From an uncultured Collinsella sp. (GTDB lineage Bacteria > Actinomycetota > Coriobacteriia > Coriobacteriales > Coriobacteriaceae): a stretch of 16,686 nucleotides of DNA. Made by a program: the position numbers and the translations under genes. Each line of letters starts with the position of its first letter. The stretch's first letter is position 1. The DNA lies in contig CAADVJ010000110.1 in NCBI GenBank assembly GCA_900752475.1, positions 1 to 16,686 of the forward strand, read 5' to 3'. The notes under the pieces are model-generated. The model worked only from the letters and a program-made list of their open reading frames with translations. It did not search any database and was not told the origin of the DNA. Shown piece by piece: positions 1-6,021 of this stretch.

Positions 1-1130
1 CCCGGCCCCCCGGCGAGCACCAGGTGCTCGGCCTTGTCGACGGCCTCCTGGAAGTCCTTGGCGTGGTACATGGCCAGGACCGGGGAGAGCTTCTCGTGGG
101 AGAACTCCTCCTTGGCGGGGTCGGTGGAGGTGACCTCGGCGATCAGGATCTTGGTCTTGGCGGGAACCTCGATGCCGGCGAGCTCGGCGATCTTGGCGGC
201 AGCCATGCCGGGGATGCGGTGGTCGAGAGCGCCGTTCTTGAACATGGCGGCACGCAGGGCCTCCATCTCGGCACCCTGCTTGACGAAGTAGCAGCCGCGC
301 TTCTGGAACTCGGCCTTGACCTGGTCATAGATGGTGTCGATGACGGTCACGGACTGCTCGGAAGCGCAGATCATGCCGTTGTCGAAGGTCTTGGAGTGGA
401 TGATGGAGTTGACGGCGAGCAGCACGTCGGCGGTGTCGTCGATGACGACCGGGGTATTACCGGCGCCAACGCCCAGGGCGGGCTTGCCCGAGGAGTAAGC
501 GGCCTTGACCATGCCCGGGCCACCGGTGGCGAGGATGATGTCGACGTCGCGCATGACCATGTTGGTCAGCTCGATGGAGGGGACATCGACCCATCCGATG
601 ATGCCCTCGGGGGCGCCGGCCTTGACGGCAGCGTCAAGCACGAGCTTGGCGGCGGCGATGGTGCACTTGGCGGCAGCCGGGTGCGGGGAGATGATGATGG
701 CGTTGCGGGTCTTCAGGCAGATCAGCGTCTTGAAGATCGCGGTGGAGGTGGGGTTGGTCGTCGGGATGACGGCGCCCACGATGCCGATGGGCTCGGCGAT
801 CTTGGTGATGCCGTAAGCCTCGTCGCGCTCCAGGACACCACAGGTCTTGGTGTTCTTGTAAGCGTTGTAGATGTACTCTGCGGCGTAGTGGTTCTTGATG
901 ACCTTGTCCTCAAGAACGCCGCGGCCGGTCTCCTCGATGGCCATCTTCGCCAACGGGATACGAGCCTTGTTGGCGGCCATGGCGGCCTCATAGAAGATCT
1001 TGTCGACCTGCTCCTGCGTGTACGTAGCAAAAAGCGCCTGGGCCTCTCGCATCTGAGCGAGCTTAGCCTCAAGCGCCTCTACGTTGTCCACAATTGCGGG
1101 AGTAGTGTTTTCCGGTGACTTTTTCACCAT
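1..1130 (-). CDS. adhE: Bifunctional aldehyde-alcohol dehydrogenase AdhE, N-terminal part (cut by window edge)
   Basis: AdhE reduces acetyl-CoA to acetaldehyde and then ethanol, reoxidising NADH in fermenting cells; it acts in the cytosol and in many bacteria forms helical spirosomes. Only the first 376 codons are here, all within the CoA-acylating aldehyde dehydrogenase half; the iron-dependent alcohol dehydrogenase half lies beyond the left edge. Visible landmarks are the NAD-binding stretch around PTTNPTSTAIFKT, the GVGAGNTP segment, and the catalytic cysteine Cys255 in SKTFDNGMICASEQS. The ATG at 1128-1130 is preceded by AAGGAG (1137-1142) with a 6-nt gap and gives the expected N-terminal length. 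A full protein would be about 860-900 residues. A monofunctional acetaldehyde dehydrogenase cannot be excluded from this fragment, but the match to AdhE is strong. Confidence 0.93.
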   Translation of the reverse strand, partial: MVKKSPENTTPAIVDNVEALEAKLAQMREAQALFATYTQEQVDKIFYEAAMAANKARIPLAKMAIEETGRGVLEDKVIKNHYAAEYIYNAYKNTKTCGVLERDEAYGITKIAEPIGIVGAVIPTTNPTSTAIFKTLICLKTRNAIIISPHPAAAKCTIAAAKLVLDAAVKAGAPEGIIGWVDVPSIELTNMVMRDVDIILATGGPGMVKAAYSSGKPALGVGAGNTPVVIDDTADVLLAVNSIIHSKTFDNGMICASEQSVTVIDTIYDQVKAEFQKRGCYFVKQGAEMEALRAAMFKNGALDHRIPGMAAAKIAELAGIEVPAKTKILIAEVTSTDPAKEEFSHEKLSPVLAMYHAKDFQEAVDKAEHLVLAGGP

Positions 1131-1170
1131 TTGTGTCTCCTTGCGATCGGAGATTTACCCTACGCCTTGC

Positions 1171-1214
1171 ATGATAGCAAGAAATTATTCGGTGAACGGT
1201 AAGATTCCTGTAAA
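1171..1214 (-). promoter_or_regulatory. Candidate adhE promoter
   Basis: Two overlapping options can be read on the minus strand. One is an extended -10, TGC-TATCAT, with the hexamer at 1171-1176 and no good -35. The other is TTTACA (1209-1214) and AATAAT (1184-1189) with a 19-bp spacer. Either places the transcript start 30-55 nt before the adhE ATG. Assigned by consensus only. Confidence 0.4.
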
Positions 1215-1222
1215 AGGCACAC

Positions 1223-1252
1223 TAAAACGCTTCAATAAACTGAAACGCTTTA
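1223..1252. promoter_or_regulatory. Pair of LacI/GalR-type palindromes upstream of adhE
   Basis: TAAAACGCTTCA (1223-1234) and TGAAACGCTTTA (1241-1252) are imperfect 12-bp palindromes around a central CG. This is the form of LacI/GalR-family operators and resembles the CcpA cre core. Their centres are 18 bp apart, and 11 of 12 bases of ACTRAAACGCTT repeat directly at 1221-1232 and 1239-1250. They lie just upstream of the candidate adhE promoter, so a sugar- or fermentation-linked LacI-family regulator is a plausible partner. The regulator is not in this window. Confidence 0.45.
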
Positions 1253-1283
1253 AATAAAACTATCTGCCTGCTGCATCGCCCCG

Positions 1284-1332
1284 CTCATTGGGGACAGACT
1301 TACATGAGTGCTTTCACTCATTTGGGACAGAC
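1284..1332 (+). repeat. Left 49-bp inverted repeat of the RAYT element
   Basis: The reverse complement of this stretch matches 2314-2362 at 46 of 49 positions without gaps. It holds one nearly full repeat unit and part of a second, each with the core TGGGACAGAC or TGGGGACAGAC. A perfect hairpin ATGAGTG-CTTT-CACTCAT lies at 1304-1321. An 11-bp fragment, CCGCTCATTGG, recurs at 1281-1291 and 1370-1380. The position on both sides of a RAYT gene fits REP-type ends recognised by the enzyme. Confidence 0.85.
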
Positions 1333-1417
1333 ATTGATTTGCCATTTTGCCGTTCTGGGCCTGTTTTTGCCGCTCATTGGATATAAATAGATCACAGGCT
1401 CAGCATTTCGCGTTCCT

Positions 1418-1461
1418 TCTCTCCTTTTAGGTGTTGCCTGTTCAGTTTTTGAAAGGAGAGA
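1418..1461 (+). promoter_or_regulatory. Hairpin sequestering the RAYT ribosome binding site
   Basis: TCTCTCCTTT (1418-1427) and AAAGGAGAGA (1452-1461) are perfect 10-bp reverse complements, and pairing continues inward through 1428-1431 with 1448-1451 using one A-U and three G-U pairs. The 3' arm is the transposase Shine-Dalgarno itself, two bases before the ATG. The predicted effect is low translation of the enzyme. Confidence 0.6.
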
Positions 1462-1463
1462 TT

Positions 1464-2240
1464 ATGCCTCGATGCGCCCGTGCCGTTTCGCTCACCGGTT
1501 ATTACCACGTCTTTGACCGTGGTAACTCTAAACAGATTATTTTTGAAGATGACTCTGACCGATATCGTTTCTTATCGGACATCTCGGACAGGTTCGCGCA
1601 CCATAAAGTGGCGGTGTTGGCTTGGTGCCTTATGGACAATCACTTCCATTTGATGGTTGATGACCCATTTGACAATCTTTCAAAGGCAATGCAGTGTGCG
1701 CTGACGGCGTATGCCAAGTATTTCAATGGGAAAACGGGGAGAACAGGCCATCTGTTTGACAATCGCTATTCACGGGTCGCGGTCGAGTCGGACACGCAGG
1801 CGGTACAGCTGCTCGATTATATCCATCTCAATCCCGTGAAAGGTGCGCTCGACTCGCTCGAGGCGTACCGCTGGTCAAGCTACAAGGCATATCAGCTGGG
1901 CTATGATCCCTTTGACATCTGTGACGCGGCTCCTATGCTCGATATCGTCGGAGGCTCCCGTTGCTATTGCGAGCATCTCGAGGAAGTTGCCGGGCACATC
2001 TGGTCAGTGGAGGTTCTTCCACGCCGGCGGATCCCCGATGAGGAGGCCCTTTCCGTTGCGCACGAAGTCCTGCCGAGCATAGATCCTGCGCTGCTCAAGG
2101 CCCTGCCACGCCCCGATCGCGATGCCTGTCTGCTGAGGCTCAGGCGGGCACATCTCACGGTCAAGCAAATTGCCCGTATCACCGGCATCGGCGCTACAAG
2201 CGTAACCAAGGCCACCGCGGGCTGGAACGAGGCGGCGTGA
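1464..2240 (+). CDS. REP-associated tyrosine transposase (RAYT, Y1_Tnp/HUH family)
   Basis: 258 residues. HUH-type single-strand nucleases of the TnpA-REP group cut and rejoin palindromic REP sequences through a catalytic tyrosine. The N-terminal half carries the fold: GYYHVFDRGN near residues 12-21, the metal-binding His60-x-His62 in CLMDNHFHLMV, and the likely nucleophile Tyr119 in LLDYIHLNPVK. Residues about 220-256 look like a helix-turn-helix (LTVKQIARITGIGATSV), common in longer RAYTs. The ATG at 1464 follows AAAGGAGAG; an in-frame GTG at 1431 has no ribosome binding site. The first third is AT-richer than neighbouring genes and uses codons such as ATT, TTT and TTA more freely, suggesting acquisition. 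It is intact, with both key motifs present, and is bracketed by inverted repeats. RAYTs are usually single copy and may act as domesticated enzymes. Confidence 0.9.
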   Translation: MPRCARAVSLTGYYHVFDRGNSKQIIFEDDSDRYRFLSDISDRFAHHKVAVLAWCLMDNHFHLMVDDPFDNLSKAMQCALTAYAKYFNGKTGRTGHLFDNRYSRVAVESDTQAVQLLDYIHLNPVKGALDSLEAYRWSSYKAYQLGYDPFDICDAAPMLDIVGGSRCYCEHLEEVAGHIWSVEVLPRRRIPDEEALSVAHEVLPSIDPALLKALPRPDRDACLLRLRRAHLTVKQIARITGIGATSVTKATAGWNEAA

Positions 2241-2298
2241 GGTACGTACTGGTGACGATCGAAGCGCCGTGAGTTCGTCGATGCACTGTGAGCTTTGG

Positions 2299-2379
2299 AA
2301 AGCACTCATCTAAGTCTGTCCCCAATGCGTGAAAGCACTCATGTAAGCCTGTCCCCAATGAGTGTGTCCCCAATGAGTG
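2299..2379 (+). repeat. 33-bp tandem repeat, 2.45 copies, right end of the RAYT element
   Basis: Units lie at 2299-2331 and 2332-2364, followed by a 15-bp partial copy at 2365-2379. The two full units differ at three positions. Each contains CTGTCCCCAATG and ends in (A/C)GTG, so the unit ends can pair within a unit or across the junction (ATGCGTG-AAAG-CACTCAT). Positions 2314-2362 are the inverted partner of the left repeat at 1284-1332. Confidence 0.85.
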
Positions 2380-2380
2380 C

Positions 2381-2413
2381 AAAAAGGCGCCCTCCGCATG
2401 GGAGGACGCCTTT
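2381..2413 (-). terminator. Intrinsic terminator of rpmB
   Basis: On the minus strand a stem of AAAGGCG with CGCCTTT and GGGAGG with CCCTCC, with one bulged base and a short loop (2383-2413), is followed by a T-run (2381-2385). It lies about 70 nt after the rpmB stop. The RAYT repeats end directly beside it. Confidence 0.8.
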
Positions 2414-2481
2414 GGTAAGTTCTATGTGAACGCGAGGTCTTTGACCCGGAGAGTCCGAGGTACTTGTTGGTAAGACCTTAT

Positions 2482-2670
2482 TTAGGAGCGCGCAACCTTG
2501 CCGGACTTGAGGCAGGTGGAGCAAACGTTCATCTTGCGACGGTGACCATCGACGACGACGTAGACGCGCTGGATGTTGGGGCGGAACTTACGGTTGGTGA
2601 CGCGGTGAGAGTGGCTGATGGAGCGACCGGCAACGGGGTGCTTACCGCAAACTTCGCAAACTTTGGACAT
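2482..2670 (-). CDS. rpmB: 50S ribosomal protein L28
   Basis: 62 residues, normal length for L28, a protein of the large ribosomal subunit. The start MSKVCEVCGKHPVAG and the segment SHRVTNRKFRPNIQ are characteristic. Two CxxC pairs (Cys5/Cys8 and Cys50/Cys53) show the zinc-binding C+ form. The ATG at 2668-2670 follows AAGGAGGG, and the longer upstream reading frame lacks L28 character. It is a single-gene unit with its own promoter (2725-2733) and terminator (2381-2413), transcribed away from the pyr operon. Confidence 0.97.
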   Translation of the reverse strand: MSKVCEVCGKHPVAGRSISHSHRVTNRKFRPNIQRVYVVVDGHRRKMNVCSTCLKSGKVARS

Positions 2671-2724
2671 AACTGACCCTCCTTGGGCGACAAACGAACA
2701 TGTCGCGTTAACAAACAAGCCTGA

Positions 2725-2768
2725 ACTATAGCACAGAAGCATGTCTCTGTGCGCAATCTACACAGAGA
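2725..2768 (-). promoter_or_regulatory. rpmB promoter with alternating CACAGA half-sites
   Basis: On the minus strand an extended -10, TGC-TATAGT (hexamer 2725-2730), lies 55 nt before the rpmB ATG. No good -35 is seen at normal spacing. Just upstream are three related half-sites in alternating orientation: GCACAGA (2731-2737), TCTGTGC (2746-2752) and CACAGAGA (2761-2768). They give a perfect 7-bp and a perfect 8-bp inverted repeat that share the middle arm. They span the -35 region, where a regulator would compete with polymerase. Confidence 0.5.
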
Positions 2769-2985
2769 TATTTCTCTTTTGGCGATAGTGCCCACGCCAC
2801 GGCCCTGGACGTAGATCCGATTTGCGTGCAGCAGAGGGGATTATGCCAGCTCGCAACAAGGTTTTCAAGCGCGTCCCACAAATATATATAGGTTTATGGA
2901 GCGATTGGCTCCGTTTACGGATTGACTTGTATTTATGCTCGCAATTGAGCCCGAGGTTAGCTACACTATGCCTTGACCATTAAAG
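2743..2985. other. Non-coding spacer between rpmB and the pyr leader
   Basis: Most of the gap between the divergent rpmB and pyrR genes. It is AT-richer than the flanks, with TATATA at 2883-2888 and a small hairpin GGAGC-GATTG-GCTCC at 2898-2912. A possible pyr promoter is TTGGCT (2905-2910), 17 bp, TGTATT (2928-2933); it is weak. A 46-codon frame at 2843-2983 is not convincing as a gene. Confidence 0.35.
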
Positions 2986-3101
2986 GGGTACGAGATACCC
3001 ACATGGAATTACATAGCTGCCAATGAGTAGTACTTCCTGTGGGTGTCTGGTTCCGCTTTGAGCGGTCGGGCATCTATTTTTTTGACTGTGTCAGCAGTCA
3101 A
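2986..3101 (+). promoter_or_regulatory. pyr operon leader: attenuator-like alternative stems
   Basis: In order: a small hairpin GGGTA-CGAGA-TACCC (2986-3000); a long stem GATACCCACA (2994-3003) with TGTGGGTGTC (3038-3047), extended by GGAA (3005-3008) with TTCC (3034-3037); an intrinsic terminator (3044-3083); and TTGACTG with CAGTCAA (3082-3101). The long stem shares 2994-3000 with the small hairpin and 3044-3047 with the terminator, so adjacent structures exclude each other. This is the logic of anti-antiterminator, antiterminator and terminator. Known PyrR proteins favour termination when UMP or UTP is high. I do not see the full canonical PyrR-binding loop; only a GAGGTT at 2953-2958 recalls part of it. 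Confidence 0.6.
3044..3083 (+). terminator. Intrinsic terminator (attenuator) before pyrR
   Basis: TGTCTGG (3044-3050) pairs with TCGGGCA (3066-3072) using three G-U pairs, and CCGCT (3053-3057) pairs with AGCGG (3061-3065) around loop TTG. Seven T residues follow at 3077-3083. It sits 40 nt before the pyrR start, so it must be read through for operon expression. Confidence 0.75.
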
Positions 3102-3122
3102 GACATGTGAGGAAGGAGATCG

Positions 3123-3707
3123 ATGGGCACGACTTCCCCCAAGGCGGTCATCATGGACGAGACCGCCGTCAACCGAGCGATGACCCGCATCGCGCACGAG
3201 ATCCTCGAGCGCAACGAGGGCTGTGAAGACCTCGCTCTGGTCGGCATCGTCACGCGCGGCGACCTTCTGGCAAAGAAGCTCGCCGAGGCGATCAAGGAGA
3301 TCGAGGGTGTCGACGTTCCGCTCGGCAGCCTTGACATCAGCTTCTATCGCGATGACTATGCGACCAATTTCGCTCCCGCGATCCACGCTACCAACATTCC
3401 CTTCAGCGTCGACGGCAAGCGCGTCGTGCTGGTGGACGACATCCTGTACACGGGTCGTACCATCCGCGCCGCTCTGGACGCCGTTATGGACCTGGGCCGT
3501 CCTAGCCGAGTCGAGCTGGCAGTTCTCGTTGACCGCGGTCACCGCGAGCTCCCTATCTCGCCGGACTTTGTCGGCAAGAACGTTCCCTCGTCGCACGAGG
3601 AGAACGTGCACCTATATATGAAGGAAGTCGACGGCCGTACCGCTGTCGAGATCAACGACGTCGCGCCGGGTTCCCACGTGGGCTCCGCGCCGCTGGGAGG
3701 TGAGTAG
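3123..3707 (+). CDS. pyrR: Bifunctional pyr operon regulator / uracil phosphoribosyltransferase PyrR
   Basis: 194 residues, slightly longer than the roughly 180 typical of PyrR. In Bacillus it binds pyr leader RNA when UMP or UTP is abundant and also converts uracil plus PRPP to UMP. The phosphoribosyltransferase signature VVLVDDILYTGRT includes Asp105-Asp106, and LDISFYRDD (around residues 70-78) is a PyrR hallmark. VDRGHRELPI and the FVGKNVPS region are also typical. The start follows AGGAAGGAG closely. It is the first gene of the operon behind an attenuator-like leader, consistent with autoregulation; pyrB begins 4 nt after its stop. A short Gly/Ser-rich tail past residue 180 is the only departure. 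Confidence 0.96.
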   Translation: MGTTSPKAVIMDETAVNRAMTRIAHEILERNEGCEDLALVGIVTRGDLLAKKLAEAIKEIEGVDVPLGSLDISFYRDDYATNFAPAIHATNIPFSVDGKRVVLVDDILYTGRTIRAALDAVMDLGRPSRVELAVLVDRGHRELPISPDFVGKNVPSSHEENVHLYMKEVDGRTAVEINDVAPGSHVGSAPLGGE

Positions 3708-3711
3708 TACC

Positions 3712-4656
3712 GTGGCGTTCAACCATAAGCACCTGATTGACATTACCGAGTACTCCGAAGAGGACATCAAGCTCATCCTCGAGACCGCCAAGGCGTTCTC
3801 TGAGGTCAACGAGCGTGCCATCAAGAAGGTCCCCACGCTCAAGGGCAAGACCATCGTCAACATGTTCAACGAGCCCTCGACGCGTACCCGCAGCTCCTTC
3901 GAGCTCGCCGAGAAGCGTCTTTCGGCCGACAGCCTCAATTTCGGCGGCTCCTCGACCTCCACGGTCAAGGGCGAGAGCCTTGTCGATACCGTCGAGACCC
4001 TCAACGCTTACAAGATCGACTGCATCGTCGTGCGCGACAAGCATGCCGGTGCTCCCCACATCGTCACGCAGAATTCGCCCGCGAGTGTTATCTGCGCCGG
4101 TGACGGTAAGCACAATCACCCCACGCAGGCTCTGCTCGACCTGTACACCATCTGGGAGCACAAGGGTGACTTCCACGGTCTGAAGGTTGCCGTCGTCGGC
4201 GACATCTCCCACTCCCGCGTTTGCGGCTCTCTGATCCCCGCCCTTAAGATCATGGGCTGCGAGACCTACGCCGTCGCCCCCGGCACGCTGCTGCCGCCGG
4301 CGCCCGAGGTTCTGGGCTGCGACCATGTGACGAGCGATCTTGATTCCGTCCTTCCCGAGCTGGACGTCGTCTACATGCTGCGTGTGCAGCAGGAGCGCCT
4401 CGAGGGTGCTCCGTTCCCCACGATTCGCGAGTACCACAAGCTCTTCGGTCTGACCAAGGACCGCGAGAAGCTCATGAAGCCCGACGCGATTATCTGCCAC
4501 CCGGGCCCCATTAACCGCGGCGTCGAGTTCGACTCCTATATGGCCGACCACCCGCAACGCTCCGTCATCCTGGAGCAGGTCTACGCCGGTATCTGCGTGC
4601 GTATGGCTATCCTGTATCTGCTGCTTGGAGGTGCCGATAATGGCCTTGCTTCTTAA
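3712..4656 (+). CDS. pyrB: Aspartate carbamoyltransferase catalytic subunit
   Basis: 314 residues, normal for the catalytic chain. It joins carbamoyl phosphate and aspartate to form carbamoylaspartate, the first committed pyrimidine step. The carbamoyl-phosphate site FNEPSTRTR covers residues 52-60, with Lys86 in STVKGES; HPTQALLDLYT and CHPGPINRG are the other signatures. The GTG at 3712 is preferred over the GTG at 3700 because it lies beyond the pyrR stop, has GGAGGTGA about 8 nt upstream, and gives the usual MxxNHKHLIDI start. No pyrI regulatory chain gene follows, so control is more likely transcriptional. The 3' end overlaps pyrC by 17 nt. Confidence 0.97.
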   Translation: MAFNHKHLIDITEYSEEDIKLILETAKAFSEVNERAIKKVPTLKGKTIVNMFNEPSTRTRSSFELAEKRLSADSLNFGGSSTSTVKGESLVDTVETLNAYKIDCIVVRDKHAGAPHIVTQNSPASVICAGDGKHNHPTQALLDLYTIWEHKGDFHGLKVAVVGDISHSRVCGSLIPALKIMGCETYAVAPGTLLPPAPEVLGCDHVTSDLDSVLPELDVVYMLRVQQERLEGAPFPTIREYHKLFGLTKDREKLMKPDAIICHPGPINRGVEFDSYMADHPQRSVILEQVYAGICVRMAILYLLLGGADNGLAS

Positions 4657-5929
4657 GAATGCCCACGTCGTCGACCCGTCCGTCGAGCTTGACGGTGTCG
4701 TTGACGTCCTGATCGACGGCGACAAGATCGCCGAGGTCGGCGAGAACCTCGCCGCCGAGGGAGCCGAGGTCCGCGACCTTTCCGGTAAGTACCTCGTCCC
4801 TGGCCTGGTGGACATGCACGTCCACCTGCGCGAGCCCGGCTACGAGGTCAAAGAGGACATCGAGAGCGGCACCCGCGCAGCTGCCAAGGGCGGCTTCACC
4901 GGCGTGTGCGCCATGCCCAACACCGACCCCGTTACCGATAACGGTACCGTCGTTGAGTTCGTCAAGTCCCGCGCTGCCGAGGTCGGCCACTGCCGCGTCT
5001 ATCCTTCTGGCGCCATGACCCGCGGTCTCAAGGGCGAGGCCATGTCCGAGATGGGCGATATGGTCGCCCACGGCGCCGTCGCCTTCACCGACGACGGTCG
5101 CGGCGTGCAGGGTGCAGGCATGCTCCGTCGCTGCATGGACTACGGCAAGATGTTCGGCAAGGTCTTTATGAGCCATTGCCAGGACGAGGACCTGGTCGGT
5201 CACGGCCAGATCAACGAAGGCAAGGTCTCGACCCGTCTGGCCCTCGAGGGCTGGCCGGCGGCAGGCGAGGAGCTGCAGATCGCTCGCGATATCGAGATCG
5301 CCAAGCTGACCGGTGCCAAGCTGCACATCCAGCACATCTCCACCGCGCATGGCCTGGAGCTCGTGCGTGCCGGTAAGGCAGCTGGCGTGCAGGTCACCTG
5401 CGAGGCCACCCCGCACCACATGTTCCTGACCGAGAACGACCTGGACGAGACCTACAACACCTCGCTCAAGGTCAACCCGCCGCTACGTACCGATGAGGAC
5501 GCCGAGGCTATCCGTCAGGGCGTCATCGACGGCACCGTCGACGTCATCGTCACCGACCACGCTCCCCACACCCCGTGGGAGAAGGCCCGTGAGTTCGAGC
5601 TTGCGCCCTTCGGCATGATCGGTCTCGAGACCTCGCTGGCTCTCGTGCTTACCGAGCTGGTCACCACCGGCAAGATGGGCATGGGTCGCATGGTCGAGCT
5701 CATGGCCATCAAGCCGCGCGAGATCTTGGGTCTGGACCAGGTCAAGGTCAAGGCGGGCTCCGTTGCCGACCTGACCGTCTTCGATCCTGCCATCACCTGG
5801 ACGGTCGGCGAGGACGGCTACGAGTCGCGCGCCGAGAACTCCGGTTTTGCCGGCCGCACGCTCACCGGTCGTGCCACCGATGTATTTGTCGGCGGTAAAA
5901 AGACGCTTGCCGACGGCTGCATCTGCTAG
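4640..5929 (+). CDS. pyrC: Dihydroorotase, class I
   Basis: 429 residues, typical of the long type I (Bacillus-like) enzyme. It cyclises carbamoylaspartate to dihydroorotate using a zinc centre. His60-x-His62 in GLVDMHVHLREPG binds metal, GVCAMPNTDP contacts substrate, FMSHCQD and HIQHIST supply further histidines, and Asp306 in VTDHAPH is the catalytic base. The ATG at 4640 has GGAGG 8 nt upstream inside the end of pyrB, so the two are probably translationally coupled. A 92-nt gap with a strong hairpin separates it from pyrK. Confidence 0.97.
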   Translation: MALLLKNAHVVDPSVELDGVVDVLIDGDKIAEVGENLAAEGAEVRDLSGKYLVPGLVDMHVHLREPGYEVKEDIESGTRAAAKGGFTGVCAMPNTDPVTDNGTVVEFVKSRAAEVGHCRVYPSGAMTRGLKGEAMSEMGDMVAHGAVAFTDDGRGVQGAGMLRRCMDYGKMFGKVFMSHCQDEDLVGHGQINEGKVSTRLALEGWPAAGEELQIARDIEIAKLTGAKLHIQHISTAHGLELVRAGKAAGVQVTCEATPHHMFLTENDLDETYNTSLKVNPPLRTDEDAEAIRQGVIDGTVDVIVTDHAPHTPWEKAREFELAPFGMIGLETSLALVLTELVTTGKMGMGRMVELMAIKPREILGLDQVKVKAGSVADLTVFDPAITWTVGEDGYESRAENSGFAGRTLTGRATDVFVGGKKTLADGCIC

Positions 5930-5949
5930 CATAGCCTTATCGCTTTTGT

Positions 5950-5983
5950 GCGCGGCGCCCTTGCGGTGCCGCGCTTTCTGTTC
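5950..5983 (+). terminator. GC-rich hairpin between pyrC and pyrK
   Basis: GCGCGGCGCC (5950-5959) pairs with GGTGCCGCGC (5965-5974), ten pairs including one G-U, around loop CTTGC, and is followed by TTTCTGTTC. It has the form of a weak intrinsic terminator or an mRNA processing and stability element in the middle of the operon. Confidence 0.6.
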
Positions 5984-6021
5984 GCCTGAACCATGCAACC
6001 GCATGGGGGATTGGAGCGTCT

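Noticed and set aside
24..1118. 364-codon open frame on the plus strand
   Set aside because: It is antisense to adhE and has the Gly/Leu/Val/Asp bias typical of a shadow of a GC-rich gene; the minus-strand frame has family motifs and a ribosome binding site.
1431..1463. Upstream GTG start for the transposase
   Set aside because: No ribosome binding site, and these codons form the loop and arm of the hairpin; ATG 1464 has a strong site.
2299..2379. CRISPR array
   Set aside because: Repeats are directly adjacent with no spacers and belong to the RAYT ends; no cas gene is present.
2962..2967. TACACT as the pyr -10
   Set aside because: No -35 at 16-19 bp and no extended -10; left as an unlikely alternative.
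2843..2983. 46-codon frame before pyrR with AGAGGGG upstream of its ATG
   Set aside because: Its codons (ATA, TTA, CTA, AGG) do not fit the genome, it overlaps the likely pyr promoter and leader, and the product has no recognisable features.
3700..3711. Upstream GTG start for pyrB
   Set aside because: It lies inside pyrR and adds residues unlike known PyrB starts; GTG 3712 fits better.
3652..4815. 387-codon open frame on the minus strand
   Set aside because: Shadow of pyrB and the start of pyrC; no domain signature and no ribosome binding site.
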